This document shows positions 8,342-16,147 of a stretch of 36,224 bases of DNA, piece by piece. Location of the stretch: contig SVAL01000015.1 of assembly GCA_015059405.1 (NCBI GenBank), positions 1 through 36,224 on the forward strand. The letters run 5' to 3'. The notes beneath the pieces were generated by a model that saw only the letters and a program-made list of their open reading frames with translations, was not told where the DNA came from and ran no database searches. This stretch comes from Bacillota bacterium. Lineage in GTDB: Bacteria; Bacillota_I; Bacilli_A; RF39; UBA660. Position numbers and translations under genes: made by a program. Numbering within the stretch: position 1 is the stretch's first letter; each line of letters opens with the position of its first letter.

Positions 8342-8416
8342 TGGCGCTGGAAACAGGATTTGAACCTACGACCTACTCTTTACGAGAGAGTTGCTCTACC
8401 ACTGAGCTATTCCAGC
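8342..8416 (-). tRNA. tRNA-Thr (anticodon CGT)
   Basis: A 75-nt cloverleaf with encoded CCA: acceptor GCTGGAA with TTCCAGC, D arm GCTC...GAGC, anticodon stem ACTCT with AGAGT and loop CTCGTAA, T arm GTAGG-TTCAAAT-CCTGT with two wobble pairs. The anticodon CGT reads ACG. The variable and T-arm region resembles other bacterial CGU threonine tRNAs. Base 73 is G, whereas A or U is usual for this tRNA. A TGTTAAAAT element (8425-8433) just upstream may be its promoter. Confidence 0.93.
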
Positions 8417-8424
8417 ATATATAT

Positions 8425-8433
8425 ATTTTAACA
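8425..8433 (-). promoter_or_regulatory. Extended -10 promoter of tRNA-Thr
   Basis: TGTTAAAAT on the minus strand lies 8 nt before the tRNA 5' end and right after the T run of the preceding terminator. No good -35 is seen. Confidence 0.45.
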
Positions 8434-8458
8434 CAAAAAAAGAAGTTAAAAAACTTCT
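8434..8458 (-). terminator. Terminator of the cadherin-like-domain gene
   Basis: A 7-bp stem AGAAGTT with AACTTCT (8441-8447 with 8452-8458) and a 4-nt loop is followed by seven T residues on the minus strand. It overlaps the last codons of the gene. Confidence 0.8.
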
Positions 8459-8910
8459 TCTTCACCTTTTTTTATAGTAATGTAATATTTACTAACATTA
8501 GTATCCTCAGCTTCAACTCTAATACTATGTACAATTTCTTTATCAGTTACTTGAATAGCTTCATCACAACCTTGAACCTTAGCCTTTTTACTAGACTTCT
8601 TACATTCAAAAGTAACATATTCAGAATTTGAAACTACAGTGTATTCAAACTTATCCTTTACAAAATCAGGACTCATTACTCCACCACTAACATTTAATTC
8701 AGATAAATAACTATCATCATCTAACTCTTTATACTCAGGCTTTGCAAAATCTCCAACTACAAAGAATACTACAAGTAACCCTGCAATAACTATTGCGAGT
8801 ATTATCAATAATATAAATGAATTTTTCTTAAAGAAACTTCCACCACTATTATAATTCATATTTTCATTATATTCATCCATTGGTTCTGGTGCACCAGAAT
8901 AGTAATCCAT
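8446..8910 (-). CDS. Membrane-anchored protein with a cadherin-like beta-sandwich domain
   Basis: The 154-residue protein has a short cytoplasmic N-terminus rich in Asn/Gly, one membrane segment (about 30-55, SFILLIILAIVIAGLLVVFF) and an outside domain. The pattern LSELNVSGGVMSPDF...FEYTVVSNSEYVTFEC...SIRVEAEDTN...YYITIKK fits the cadherin-like beta-sandwich family (Pfam PF12733), common in Firmicutes surface proteins. The start at 8908-8910 follows TTGGAGTGATATT. A longer frame from 8931 would put that site inside the gene and has no site of its own. The exact role is unknown. Confidence 0.75.
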   Translation of the reverse strand: MDYYSGAPEPMDEYNENMNYNSGGSFFKKNSFILLIILAIVIAGLLVVFFVVGDFAKPEYKELDDDSYLSELNVSGGVMSPDFVKDKFEYTVVSNSEYVTFECKKSSKKAKVQGCDEAIQVTDKEIVHSIRVEAEDTNVSKYYITIKKGEEEVF

Positions 8911-8966
8911 AATATCACTCCAATCTATCATAATAGATATAACATTTTTTTAAATTAAAATCAATA

Positions 8967-9086
8967 TTATTCCGCCTCTTCTACTTCCTCATTTAACATT
9001 GTAAGTAAATCATCTATATTAAAACCATAATTTCTAAATACATCTAATTCATCATTTAATTCATCATCTTTTTGTAACTTTTCCAT
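8967..9086 (-). CDS. Acidic 39-residue microprotein coupled to murD
   Basis: This short gene encodes 39 residues, starting MEKLQKDDELND and ending LNEEVEEAE, followed by TAA. Its ATG overlaps the murD stop codon by one base (TAATG), and an AGGAGA site lies within the last murD codons. Both argue that it is really translated, by coupling. About 40 percent of residues are Asp or Glu and there is no membrane segment. The middle (ELDVFRNYGFNIDDLLTML) looks like an amphipathic helix. I do not recognise it; it might be a small partner of MurD or MurL, which is only a guess from position. Confidence 0.7.
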   Translation of the reverse strand: MEKLQKDDELNDELDVFRNYGFNIDDLLTMLNEEVEEAE

Positions 9087-10450
9087 TATTTATTATCTCC
9101 TTTTACAATTTCTTCAAAAGCCTTACCCTTTTCTTCAAAATTCTTAAAAAATTCATAACTAGCTGCAGCAGGAGATAACAAACAACTCATGCCCTTAGCA
9201 GTACACTTTTTACTAACATCATACGCATCATCCAACGTATTAACAAAATATATATTCTTATCACAACTATCTTTTAATATATTACCAATTGTAAATCCTG
9301 TTGTCGGCATACACACCAAATTAGATATCGAACTTTCTTTCAAAAAAGAAATTAATGAATTATATTCAATATGTCTATCCATTCCACCAAATATCAAAGT
9401 ATCAACATTACCAATTGCTTTAATTGCACCAATTGTTGCCTCAGGTATAGTCGCAATCGTATCATTGTAATAAGTAACATCATCATATGTACCAATACAT
9501 TCCATACGATATTTTAATCCTTTAAATTTACTAATAGACTCTTTTGCTTTATTAAGATCTAATCCCTTTAACTTCGCAACAGTCATAATAAACATAATAT
9601 TATTTAAATTATGATCTCCTAATAAATTTCTTTTTCCATCAGTATATAAAAGTTCTCCATTTAAATAAATTGATTTATCTTTAATTCTAACAGAATTTTT
9701 TCCACCTTCACTATCATCAAATCTAACATCATATAAATTGCTTTTATATCCATCATTTACTACTCTATCATGTAAATATTTATTATCATCACCATATAAA
9801 GCAATATCATTATTATCTTGGAATTTAAACATACGCATCTTATTATCATGATAATGTTTTAAATCACCAGCATGATCTAAATGATCTTGAAATAAATTAA
9901 GTACAATCCCAATATGTGGAGATACTTCTATAAATTCTAGTTGATGTGAACTCATTTCAACTACTAATAATGTATCTTCTTTATATAATTCTATATTGTC
10001 TAAAACAGGAACTCCTATATTACCAAGTAAATATACATCATAACCTTGATCTTTAAATACTTCATAAAGAAGAGATGACGTTGTACTTTTACCCTTAGTA
10101 CCAGTAACACCAATAATATTATCTCTATTTACTTCTAGAAGTAATTCAAGTTGAGAAGTAACCTTAGATTTAACTTCTTCATCTTTTATATCTTTTAAAC
10201 TAACTCCAGGAGCCTTAATAATATAATCATATATTCCTAAATTAGATAAATACCCTTCTCCACATACAAAGTTAACATCTTCATCATTTAAAAACATTTC
10301 ATCATTACTAACATCTTTCATATCAATAATTGTCAAATGCATATTAGGAATATATTTTCTAATAAAAGAATAAGTCGATTTACCTTCTTTTCCAAATCCT
10401 AAAATAGCTAACTTCTTATCCTTTAACTTACTTACTATTTTACTTATCAT
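9086..10450 (-). CDS. murD: UDP-N-acetylmuramoyl-L-alanine--glutamate ligase (MurD family)
   Basis: The 454-residue cytoplasmic Mur ligase adds Glu to UDP-MurNAc-L-Ala using ATP. It has an N-terminal Rossmann-like domain (AILGFGKEGKST), the P-loop GVTGTKGKST (about 115-123), NLFQDHLD, YNDTIATIPEATIGAI, GGMDRHIEYNSL and the C-terminal LLSPAAASYEFFKNFEEKG. The ATG at 10448-10450 follows AAAGGAAC; an earlier in-frame start would lie deep inside the upstream gene. It overlaps the MurL-like gene by 11 nt. That pairing suggests it may be a MurD2-type ligase that takes L-Glu, but sequence alone cannot show whether L- or D-Glu is the substrate. Confidence 0.94.
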   Translation of the reverse strand: MISKIVSKLKDKKLAILGFGKEGKSTYSFIRKYIPNMHLTIIDMKDVSNDEMFLNDEDVNFVCGEGYLSNLGIYDYIIKAPGVSLKDIKDEEVKSKVTSQLELLLEVNRDNIIGVTGTKGKSTTSSLLYEVFKDQGYDVYLLGNIGVPVLDNIELYKEDTLLVVEMSSHQLEFIEVSPHIGIVLNLFQDHLDHAGDLKHYHDNKMRMFKFQDNNDIALYGDDNKYLHDRVVNDGYKSNLYDVRFDDSEGGKNSVRIKDKSIYLNGELLYTDGKRNLLGDHNLNNIMFIMTVAKLKGLDLNKAKESISKFKGLKYRMECIGTYDDVTYYNDTIATIPEATIGAIKAIGNVDTLIFGGMDRHIEYNSLISFLKESSISNLVCMPTTGFTIGNILKDSCDKNIYFVNTLDDAYDVSKKCTAKGMSCLLSPAAASYEFFKNFEEKGKAFEEIVKGDNK

Positions 10451-11804
10451 ATTTATCAAGTTCCTTTCTAACCAAAGAATCATAATAACTATCTATATTA
10501 TTTTCTTCATTATACTTAAGTATTTCACTACCATCTAACTCAAGTTCATAATTATCTAAATAAAACTTAAGTAAATATGGAAGATTTTCTTTACCTAATT
10601 TATCTATCAATAAACTAACTGCATATCTAGCTTCACTATATGTCCCAACACATTCAAATGGTTTAGTATCACTATATCCTAAAATCTCTTTAAACATATC
10701 AAGTAAATCTTCTCTTTCATATAAATCATCTCCAAATATTGAGATTAATTCATCCTTATATAAGAAAGGACTTAAAATAATATATACAAATAAACATTTA
10801 GGACAATTTAAACACCATTTCCAAGTAGATTCCTTACTTCCTAAATTACAACTTTTAAATACTGAATGATAATGTTTATAATTAGAAAACAATCTACCTA
10901 TTTGAAATTCACTAATCCCACGAAGTAAACTAAAATAATGAATATCCAAACCAAAATACTTATTAGTATAATAATTAAAATCACATTCAAATTCATAACT
11001 CTTAGAGTATTGATGATTTATATTAGTACCTAATACTGTAGCCTCATTTGCACTTGATTCATTAGATAAAACAATATTCTTTCTTCCTTGTAAATAACAA
11101 CATAAGTAAGAAATAAAAGCTACTATCGAACTAAAAGGTGTGTGTCCATTCAAATAACCTAAATTATTAAGTTCTACTATTTTTCTATCAAGAATTCTTT
11201 CAACACACACAACTTTTTCATCACTATATCCTGCAACTTTACTACATTCTAAAGATGGATATTTTGGATTAATAATAAAACAAGAATTATTTTCCTCATT
11301 CTTTAGTATTTCTAAACTAACACAAGAATCTTTCCCACCACCTACACTAATTAAGTTACCACATCCAACATAATCTATTTTAGGTAGAGTTCTTTTATCA
11401 CACTCACATGTAATATTCATTAATTCATCCATAGTAATAGAAATATTATTTATATACAAAAATTCCCCAAGTCCATTAAAATATAATTTCTTTAACCAAT
11501 TAATTTGATCTATATTAATATATCCAGCTTTTATAATAACATTAGGACTACAAGTACATTTAAAATAACTAACTAGTTCAATCAAGCCTATATTAAAAAC
11601 TAAATACTCTAAATAATCATTATTAATATTTTGATTTAAAATATACTTCTTATTAATCTTAATTTGTGGATAAAACCAAGTTAAACCAGGAATATTAAAA
11701 TAATACTTTATATTCATATATTCATCATCATAATTAATTTCATATTTATCATAAATAAAAGTATCATATTTTTTTCTAAATTCTAAAAACTTACTATTAT
11801 TCAT
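10440..11804 (-). CDS. murL: MurL-like UDP-MurNAc-L-Ala-L-Glu epimerase
   Basis: The 454-residue protein contains a PP-loop-type ATP-binding motif (LISVGGGKDS, about 151-160), the block NESSANEATVLGTNINHQYSKSYEFE (in parts, about 248-273) and the cysteine set Cys319, Cys331, Cys334, Cys337 (WKWCLNCPKC). This layout fits MurL, which in Xanthomonas oryzae uses ATP to turn the terminal L-Glu of UDP-MurNAc-L-Ala-L-Glu into D-Glu after MurD2 has added L-Glu. Direct overlap with murD supports that role. The ATG follows AGGAGG, and a TGTATAAT at 11824-11831 is the likely promoter of the murL-murD-microprotein operon. The family call is from recalled motifs. Confidence 0.75.
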   Translation of the reverse strand: MNNSKFLEFRKKYDTFIYDKYEINYDDEYMNIKYYFNIPGLTWFYPQIKINKKYILNQNINNDYLEYLVFNIGLIELVSYFKCTCSPNVIIKAGYINIDQINWLKKLYFNGLGEFLYINNISITMDELMNITCECDKRTLPKIDYVGCGNLISVGGGKDSCVSLEILKNEENNSCFIINPKYPSLECSKVAGYSDEKVVCVERILDRKIVELNNLGYLNGHTPFSSIVAFISYLCCYLQGRKNIVLSNESSANEATVLGTNINHQYSKSYEFECDFNYYTNKYFGLDIHYFSLLRGISEFQIGRLFSNYKHYHSVFKSCNLGSKESTWKWCLNCPKCLFVYIILSPFLYKDELISIFGDDLYEREDLLDMFKEILGYSDTKPFECVGTYSEARYAVSLLIDKLGKENLPYLLKFYLDNYELELDGSEILKYNEENNIDSYYDSLVRKELDKYDK

Positions 11805-11823
11805 AATTTAACCTCCTAATATC

Positions 11824-11831
11824 ATTATACA
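11824..11831 (-). promoter_or_regulatory. Promoter of the murL-murD operon
   Basis: TGTATAAT on the minus strand puts the start near 11817, exactly where AGGAGG begins (11812-11817). The leader would be about 13 nt. Confidence 0.55.
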
Positions 11832-11852
11832 CTATAAATATTATTTTTTATT

Positions 11853-12740
11853 CTACTTAAAGACCTTTCTCTTTACTTTAGTACTATTTCCTATTAAATT
11901 TTGATGACTTAATACTTCTAAAGCACTCATAGAAACATCCATATCCCCATCAAAATACTTTATATAACACATTAAATCCTCATTACCCTCATTTTCCAAA
12001 TATTCCTTAATTAAACTACTATCACCATATTTAATAGGAATATCTATATTTCTTCCAAATTCTTTCGCAAATAAATATGCTCTTCTTGGACCATAATATC
12101 TACCACCTGAAGAAATCATTTTATACATAATTGTATCTAAAAGTCCTTCTCTTATACTTTCTTTAAATTTAATAATAGATACTATTCTTTTAACATTATC
12201 TATATTTAAACCAAGTTCCTCATCACAGTTTATTCGTTCAACATCTTTCAAATTTTTACCATTAAAAAAAACTCCACAACTCATGACATCACCTGGTCTT
12301 TTTCTTCTTACCCAAACATCATCAGCATCATTAATGGTACCATCATCATCCACATGAAAATGACTCCTAGAACCAGAATATAAATCCACCATATTAGGAA
12401 ACTTAGGTTTATCTAGTAATGACTTTTCAAAAGAATTTAACATATAATAAAATTTATCATAATTAAAAAAACTATGCCATTCTAACTTATTACAGGATTT
12501 TCCTAAATTACCAAACATTACACTATCAACATCTTCTAAATCAAAATAATTATTAGGATATCTGAACTCATACCATAAAACTATCTTATCAATAAAAGAT
12601 TTAATTTCATCTACCGTAAAAGAAGTAACATTTTTCTTAATCCAAGTATAATAAAAATCTATCTTTTTTTCTAAAGGAACAAAAAAATCAACATATTTTC
12701 TATCGTAATAATCTTCTTTACATTTTCCAAACGTATACAT
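11853..12740 (-). CDS. Uncharacterised 295-residue protein
   Basis: I do not recognise this protein. It has no signal peptide or membrane segment and looks cytoplasmic. Aromatic residues (Tyr, Phe, Trp) are frequent. A central block (YSGSRSHFHVDDDGTINDAD, then DVWVRRKRPGDV) and a later helical part (SSGGRYYGPRRAYLFAKEFG; DLMCYIKYFDGDMDVSM) look conserved in style, but I can assign no fold. The ATG at 12738-12740 follows GGGTGG; two in-frame ATGs further up lie before that site. It has its own extended -10 and follows the terminator of the phosphatase gene, so it is probably monocistronic. Confidence 0.65.
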   Translation of the reverse strand: MYTFGKCKEDYYDRKYVDFFVPLEKKIDFYYTWIKKNVTSFTVDEIKSFIDKIVLWYEFRYPNNYFDLEDVDSVMFGNLGKSCNKLEWHSFFNYDKFYYMLNSFEKSLLDKPKFPNMVDLYSGSRSHFHVDDDGTINDADDVWVRRKRPGDVMSCGVFFNGKNLKDVERINCDEELGLNIDNVKRIVSIIKFKESIREGLLDTIMYKMISSGGRYYGPRRAYLFAKEFGRNIDIPIKYGDSSLIKEYLENEGNEDLMCYIKYFDGDMDVSMSALEVLSHQNLIGNSTKVKRKVFK

Positions 12741-12758
12741 AAAACCACCCATATGCAT

Positions 12759-12767
12759 ATTATAACA
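12759..12767 (-). promoter_or_regulatory. Extended -10 promoter of the 11853-12740 gene
   Basis: TGTTATAAT on the minus strand predicts a start near 12752 and a leader of about 12 nt. Confidence 0.55.
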
Positions 12768-12768
12768 T

Positions 12769-12791
12769 AAAAAAAAGACCTAAAGTCTTTT
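12769..12791 (-). terminator. Terminator of the histidine phosphatase gene
   Basis: A 7-bp stem AAAAGAC with GTCTTTT (12773-12779 with 12785-12791) is followed by a T run on the minus strand. Confidence 0.7.
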
Positions 12792-13404
12792 ATTTAATAT
12801 GATTTATAGATATTAACTTATCATCATCAAAAACAAGTTTAAATCCATCAGGAGATTTCCAAGAAAAACTATTATCAATAAGAACTTCTCCGTTGAAAGA
12901 TAAGACTCCATTAGAATAATTGCATATCTTCATAAGTAAAAAAGTTATAGCTGTAGCATGCGATAAAACAACTATTTTTTTATGATTACTTCTAACTACT
13001 TCCATTAAAGCTTCATACATACGACTTGCAACTTCTAATTGATTTTCTCCATCTCCAACTTTGTATTCTTTATCAACCATTTGTTTTTCTTCAAAACCTT
13101 CTGGCAATAAATCCCAAGATTCTACACCATGTTTTCTCTCTCCAAAATTTTCATTAATATTTATATTTAAATTATTCTTTTCAGCAAGATACTTAGCAGT
13201 TGAAATTGCCCTTACATATTTACTAGAAATAATATAATCTACATCAAAAAATTCCTCATCATCAAAATATTCCCTAGCTTTTTCTTCACCAATAATTGAT
13301 AAAGGATTCTTTTCATTCCATACTTGTAAACTATCAGAATTAACTATATTATTACGAATTTTCATTGGTACAGAATGCCTTATTAAATAAATAATCTTTT
13401 CCAT
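12790..13404 (-). CDS. Histidine phosphatase family protein
   Basis: The 204-residue cytoplasmic protein belongs to the phosphoglycerate-mutase-like histidine phosphatases. The N-terminal YLIRHSVPM carries the Arg-His pair (Arg9, His10) that forms the phosphohistidine, with Ser where Gly is usual. AISTAKYLAE, ERKHGVESWD and the second histidine in VVLSHATAITFLL complete the active site. Substrate cannot be told from sequence. The ATG follows AGGTGATAAT, and TGATAGAAT at 13421-13429 gives a leader of about 10 nt. Terminators on both sides make it a single-gene unit. Confidence 0.88.
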   Translation of the reverse strand: MEKIIYLIRHSVPMKIRNNIVNSDSLQVWNEKNPLSIIGEEKAREYFDDEEFFDVDYIISSKYVRAISTAKYLAEKNNLNININENFGERKHGVESWDLLPEGFEEKQMVDKEYKVGDGENQLEVASRMYEALMEVVRSNHKKIVVLSHATAITFLLMKICNYSNGVLSFNGEVLIDNSFSWKSPDGFKLVFDDDKLISINHIK

Positions 13405-13420
13405 ATTATCACCTATTTAT

Positions 13421-13429
13421 ATTCTATCA
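13421..13429 (-). promoter_or_regulatory. Extended -10 promoter of the histidine phosphatase gene
   Basis: TGATAGAAT on the minus strand; the predicted start near 13414 coincides with the start of the AGGTGAT site. Confidence 0.45.
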
Positions 13430-13432
13430 AAC

Positions 13433-13459
13433 AAAAAGAAAAAGAACCATAAGTTCTTT
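13433..13459 (-). terminator. Terminator of the DUF7192-like gene
   Basis: A 7-bp stem AAAGAAC with GTTCTTT (13441-13447 with 13453-13459) is followed by a T-rich run on the minus strand. It ends the AAA+ operon. Confidence 0.75.
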
Positions 13460-14360
13460 ATCTTCTCTTAACTTTTTGAAATCCTTCTTCTTTTTTTATT
13501 CTTTCTAAAAGAAAATCTTTACCTTTAAAATTATTTATATAATCAAACATACTATTTGCATCATCTACTATATCATTCCCTAAAACATTCATTTCATCAG
13601 GTTGACAAATAACTATATCATTATCTTTTAAATCAATAATTTCCCTAATCATTCTATCATCACAAGTACGACCATATCCATCACTCCAAGGTTGTGTTAT
13701 ATCAGGAGTCTCTTCTCTTAATCTAAAAACTAATCTTCGTAGAAAAGATGGATGACATAGTGGAAAATATAACTTTTGCATATTAAGTCTTTCATTAGGA
13801 CTCTTTAAACCAAACTTGGCATAATGAACTTGACCATTAAAAGATGACATCGTGAATACATATAAACCAACACTAAACCCCATATTTTCTAATATTTCTA
13901 CCAAACTAAGAGTAACGGCACCTCTATTAAAAATCTGTTCTGTAGAAACATGTCCAAGTATTGCTGAATTATAATATATATCTACATGTTTTCTCTTAGG
14001 ATTTTCTTTATTTAACATAGATAAAGGATTTCCTTCTAAATAAGCTTTAACATCAGGAACATATCCAACATAATAATTATATTGTTTTTGTTTCATACGT
14101 GACATTTTTATATATTTTTCTAAAGTATATTTAAGGCTAACTAATCTATCAAAATCTTTATGACATCCATATCTACATAAGTCTTTTGCCTCATCAAAAG
14201 AATGTGTCTGACAAAAACCATAATCATTACCATGACTTTCTAATCTTCTAAACACTGAAGTATTAGTAGGCGTATTATCTAGATATTCTAAAAAACTTGC
14301 GATTGATGAAAAATCATATTCCATAACCTTATATCCATTTTTATCATAATATCTATACAT
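13458..14360 (-). CDS. DUF7192-like protein, partner of the adjacent AAA+ ATPase
   Basis: The 300-residue protein matches in pattern a phage/plasmid family (DUF7192). The parts are VPDVKAYLEGNPLSML (about 104-119), a hydrophobic strand, FNRGAVTLSLVEILENMGFS (about 146-165), and a C-terminal DNDIVICQPDEMN. The central alternation of strand and helix is reminiscent of a von Willebrand A fold, the usual partner of MoxR-type ATPases, but no clear DxSxS metal site is seen. The ATG follows TTAGGAGATAAAT that overlaps the end of the ATPase gene, 2 nt upstream, so the two are cotranscribed. It is the last gene before a terminator. Function unknown; the family name is from memory. Confidence 0.65.
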   Translation of the reverse strand: MYRYYDKNGYKVMEYDFSSIASFLEYLDNTPTNTSVFRRLESHGNDYGFCQTHSFDEAKDLCRYGCHKDFDRLVSLKYTLEKYIKMSRMKQKQYNYYVGYVPDVKAYLEGNPLSMLNKENPKRKHVDIYYNSAILGHVSTEQIFNRGAVTLSLVEILENMGFSVGLYVFTMSSFNGQVHYAKFGLKSPNERLNMQKLYFPLCHPSFLRRLVFRLREETPDITQPWSDGYGRTCDDRMIREIIDLKDNDIVICQPDEMNVLGNDIVDDANSMFDYINNFKGKDFLLERIKKEEGFQKVKRR

Positions 14361-14362
14361 AT

Positions 14363-16114
14363 TTATCTCCTAAGTACTAGTTGTTTAATACCTGAATAAA
14401 ACTTATTAGAAGCATTAATATCACTCATATTACCAATAACTGTATTAACATCATCTTGACTTAAATTTTTAACAACATTAGAAGTCAAAATATCATTAAC
14501 AGGAATACCTCTTTGATCTTTTTTATAAACTTTACCAATACCACGAGTAGATACAACATGAGGAATCTTTGTTTTTAAAACTGCATCCCTAAAAGACCAC
14601 ATAAATCTAAGTACTTCTTCTGATGGATATAAACATTCCTCTAATTTTCTATCATAATCAAAGAAAATATTATCAAATCTATCTAAAGTAGCAGCATCAA
14701 GTGCATTTCTACCAACATATTGTAAATCAGCACCTTTTCCCCATGTATTAGCAGCCGCAATAATTCTAAAATCCGGATGCCTATCTATTGTTTCATGAGG
14801 AAAGGCCATATATCCATTTGCTAAAGCAGAGTTAATAACAATTAATGCAGACGGATCAGAATTATCTATTTCATCTAAGAAAAATAAACCACCATTTTTA
14901 AAAGCTTTATAAAATTCTGTATCACGATAATTACCACCAGCATCTATAAAACCTGTTAATTTAAATTCATTAGATGCATTATTTGTATAATACATATGAA
15001 GTCCTAAACTTTCAGCAACTTGACTAACAGCTACATTCTTACCACTACCAGCAGGCCCAATTAACATAATTGGTTCATCAAGTTCAGTTTGTCTAAGAAT
15101 TTGTTCATATTTTTCATGATAAAATCCTCCACTAGTTTTACCTATTTGATTACCATTTAAATAAACATTATAAGAAACTGGTACATTAATAGTCTTTGTA
15201 TAATCTTCCAAAATCTTATCAAATAAACTTCTTAAACTTTGACTAACATTTTCTTCAAGATTATATTCATCAATTGTCTTTTTTATAAGTTCAAGTACTT
15301 CTCTTTGAGTTGCACCATCTAATTCTTTAACAATATAATCAGATAACTTTTTCTTAGGATCATCACTTGCTAAATATTCATCTAAATTAGTTTCTATTTG
15401 TTTCTTAACAGCTTCTTTTGCAACAAAACCAAATAAAGAATTAAAACTTTGTAACAAATAATCAGCATTTTCCCTATTTCTCTTAATTAATGGTTCATTA
15501 CCAGTAGTAACTTTTTCACCATTTAATTTATAAATTTCGCCATCAAACATATACGTATTAGGATCCATCTTATTAACTTCATTACAGAAATTTTTTAAAA
15601 CATTTTCATCATTAGAAAACATAATATCTCCACCACTAGTATATCCATAATATAAGTTAGTATATGATAGTGTTTGATCAGTAACCCCACCAACAAACTT
15701 ATTTGAACGTTCATCCCAAATTACAGAACAAAAATGCATTCCTAAAGATCCTAATTTTTTAAACATATCTAGATCTATATCTTTATATAACTTGTTCATT
15801 AAAACATGATATTTATCAGAATCATCTATGTTATAACGATAATAATAATCATTAAGAATAGTAGCAATCTCATCTTGATCATATCCACTTACAGTTCCAA
15901 TCTTCGTTTGACTATTAAAGTATGGATCCCTATCATTAACATAGTTATCATAAACAACTTTAGCCATAACAACACCATGTTCAGGACGAGACATTGACTT
16001 AACAGTATAACAACCAGAACAGTATTCACTTAATTTTCTAGATATTTCACTTTCAGTATACTCATCTCCCTTATAAGCTATAAATATTTTTCCACTTTTT
16101 TCATAATTACTCAT
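14363..16114 (-). CDS. Dynein/MoxR-type AAA+ ATPase with a degenerate glutamine-amidotransferase-like N-terminus
   Basis: The 583-residue protein has a C-terminal AAA+ domain (about 330-540). It shows Walker A GPAGSGKN (353-360), Walker B LFFLDEID (410-417), sensor 1 Asn456 and the likely arginine finger in LDRFDN. GKN replaces the usual GK[ST]; I recall the same in phage relatives. Residues about 75-205 (DKYHVLMNKLY, SVIWDERSNKF, NLYYGYTSGGDIMFSND, DGEIYKLNGEKV) follow the order of a class II glutamine amidotransferase. The N-terminal nucleophile Cys2 is missing (MSNYEK), so this part is probably a non-catalytic sensor or binding module. A helical linker (about 210-310) joins them. It is transcribed from a strong operator-bearing promoter, with the DUF7192-like gene downstream. 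Confidence 0.8.
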   Translation of the reverse strand: MSNYEKSGKIFIAYKGDEYTESEISRKLSEYCSGCYTVKSMSRPEHGVVMAKVVYDNYVNDRDPYFNSQTKIGTVSGYDQDEIATILNDYYYRYNIDDSDKYHVLMNKLYKDIDLDMFKKLGSLGMHFCSVIWDERSNKFVGGVTDQTLSYTNLYYGYTSGGDIMFSNDENVLKNFCNEVNKMDPNTYMFDGEIYKLNGEKVTTGNEPLIKRNRENADYLLQSFNSLFGFVAKEAVKKQIETNLDEYLASDDPKKKLSDYIVKELDGATQREVLELIKKTIDEYNLEENVSQSLRSLFDKILEDYTKTINVPVSYNVYLNGNQIGKTSGGFYHEKYEQILRQTELDEPIMLIGPAGSGKNVAVSQVAESLGLHMYYTNNASNEFKLTGFIDAGGNYRDTEFYKAFKNGGLFFLDEIDNSDPSALIVINSALANGYMAFPHETIDRHPDFRIIAAANTWGKGADLQYVGRNALDAATLDRFDNIFFDYDRKLEECLYPSEEVLRFMWSFRDAVLKTKIPHVVSTRGIGKVYKKDQRGIPVNDILTSNVVKNLSQDDVNTVIGNMSDINASNKFYSGIKQLVLRR

Positions 16115-16128
16115 AAACGTCCTCCTAT

Positions 16129-16143
16129 GTGTATCTTTTACAC
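16129..16143. promoter_or_regulatory. Operator-like palindrome O1 at the AAA+ gene start site
   Basis: GTGTA-N5-TACAC is a perfect inverted repeat, placed over the predicted transcription start and just upstream of the AGGAGG site. It matches the second palindrome at 16155-16169 in both half-sites. Confidence 0.65.
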
Positions 16144-16147
16144 TTTA

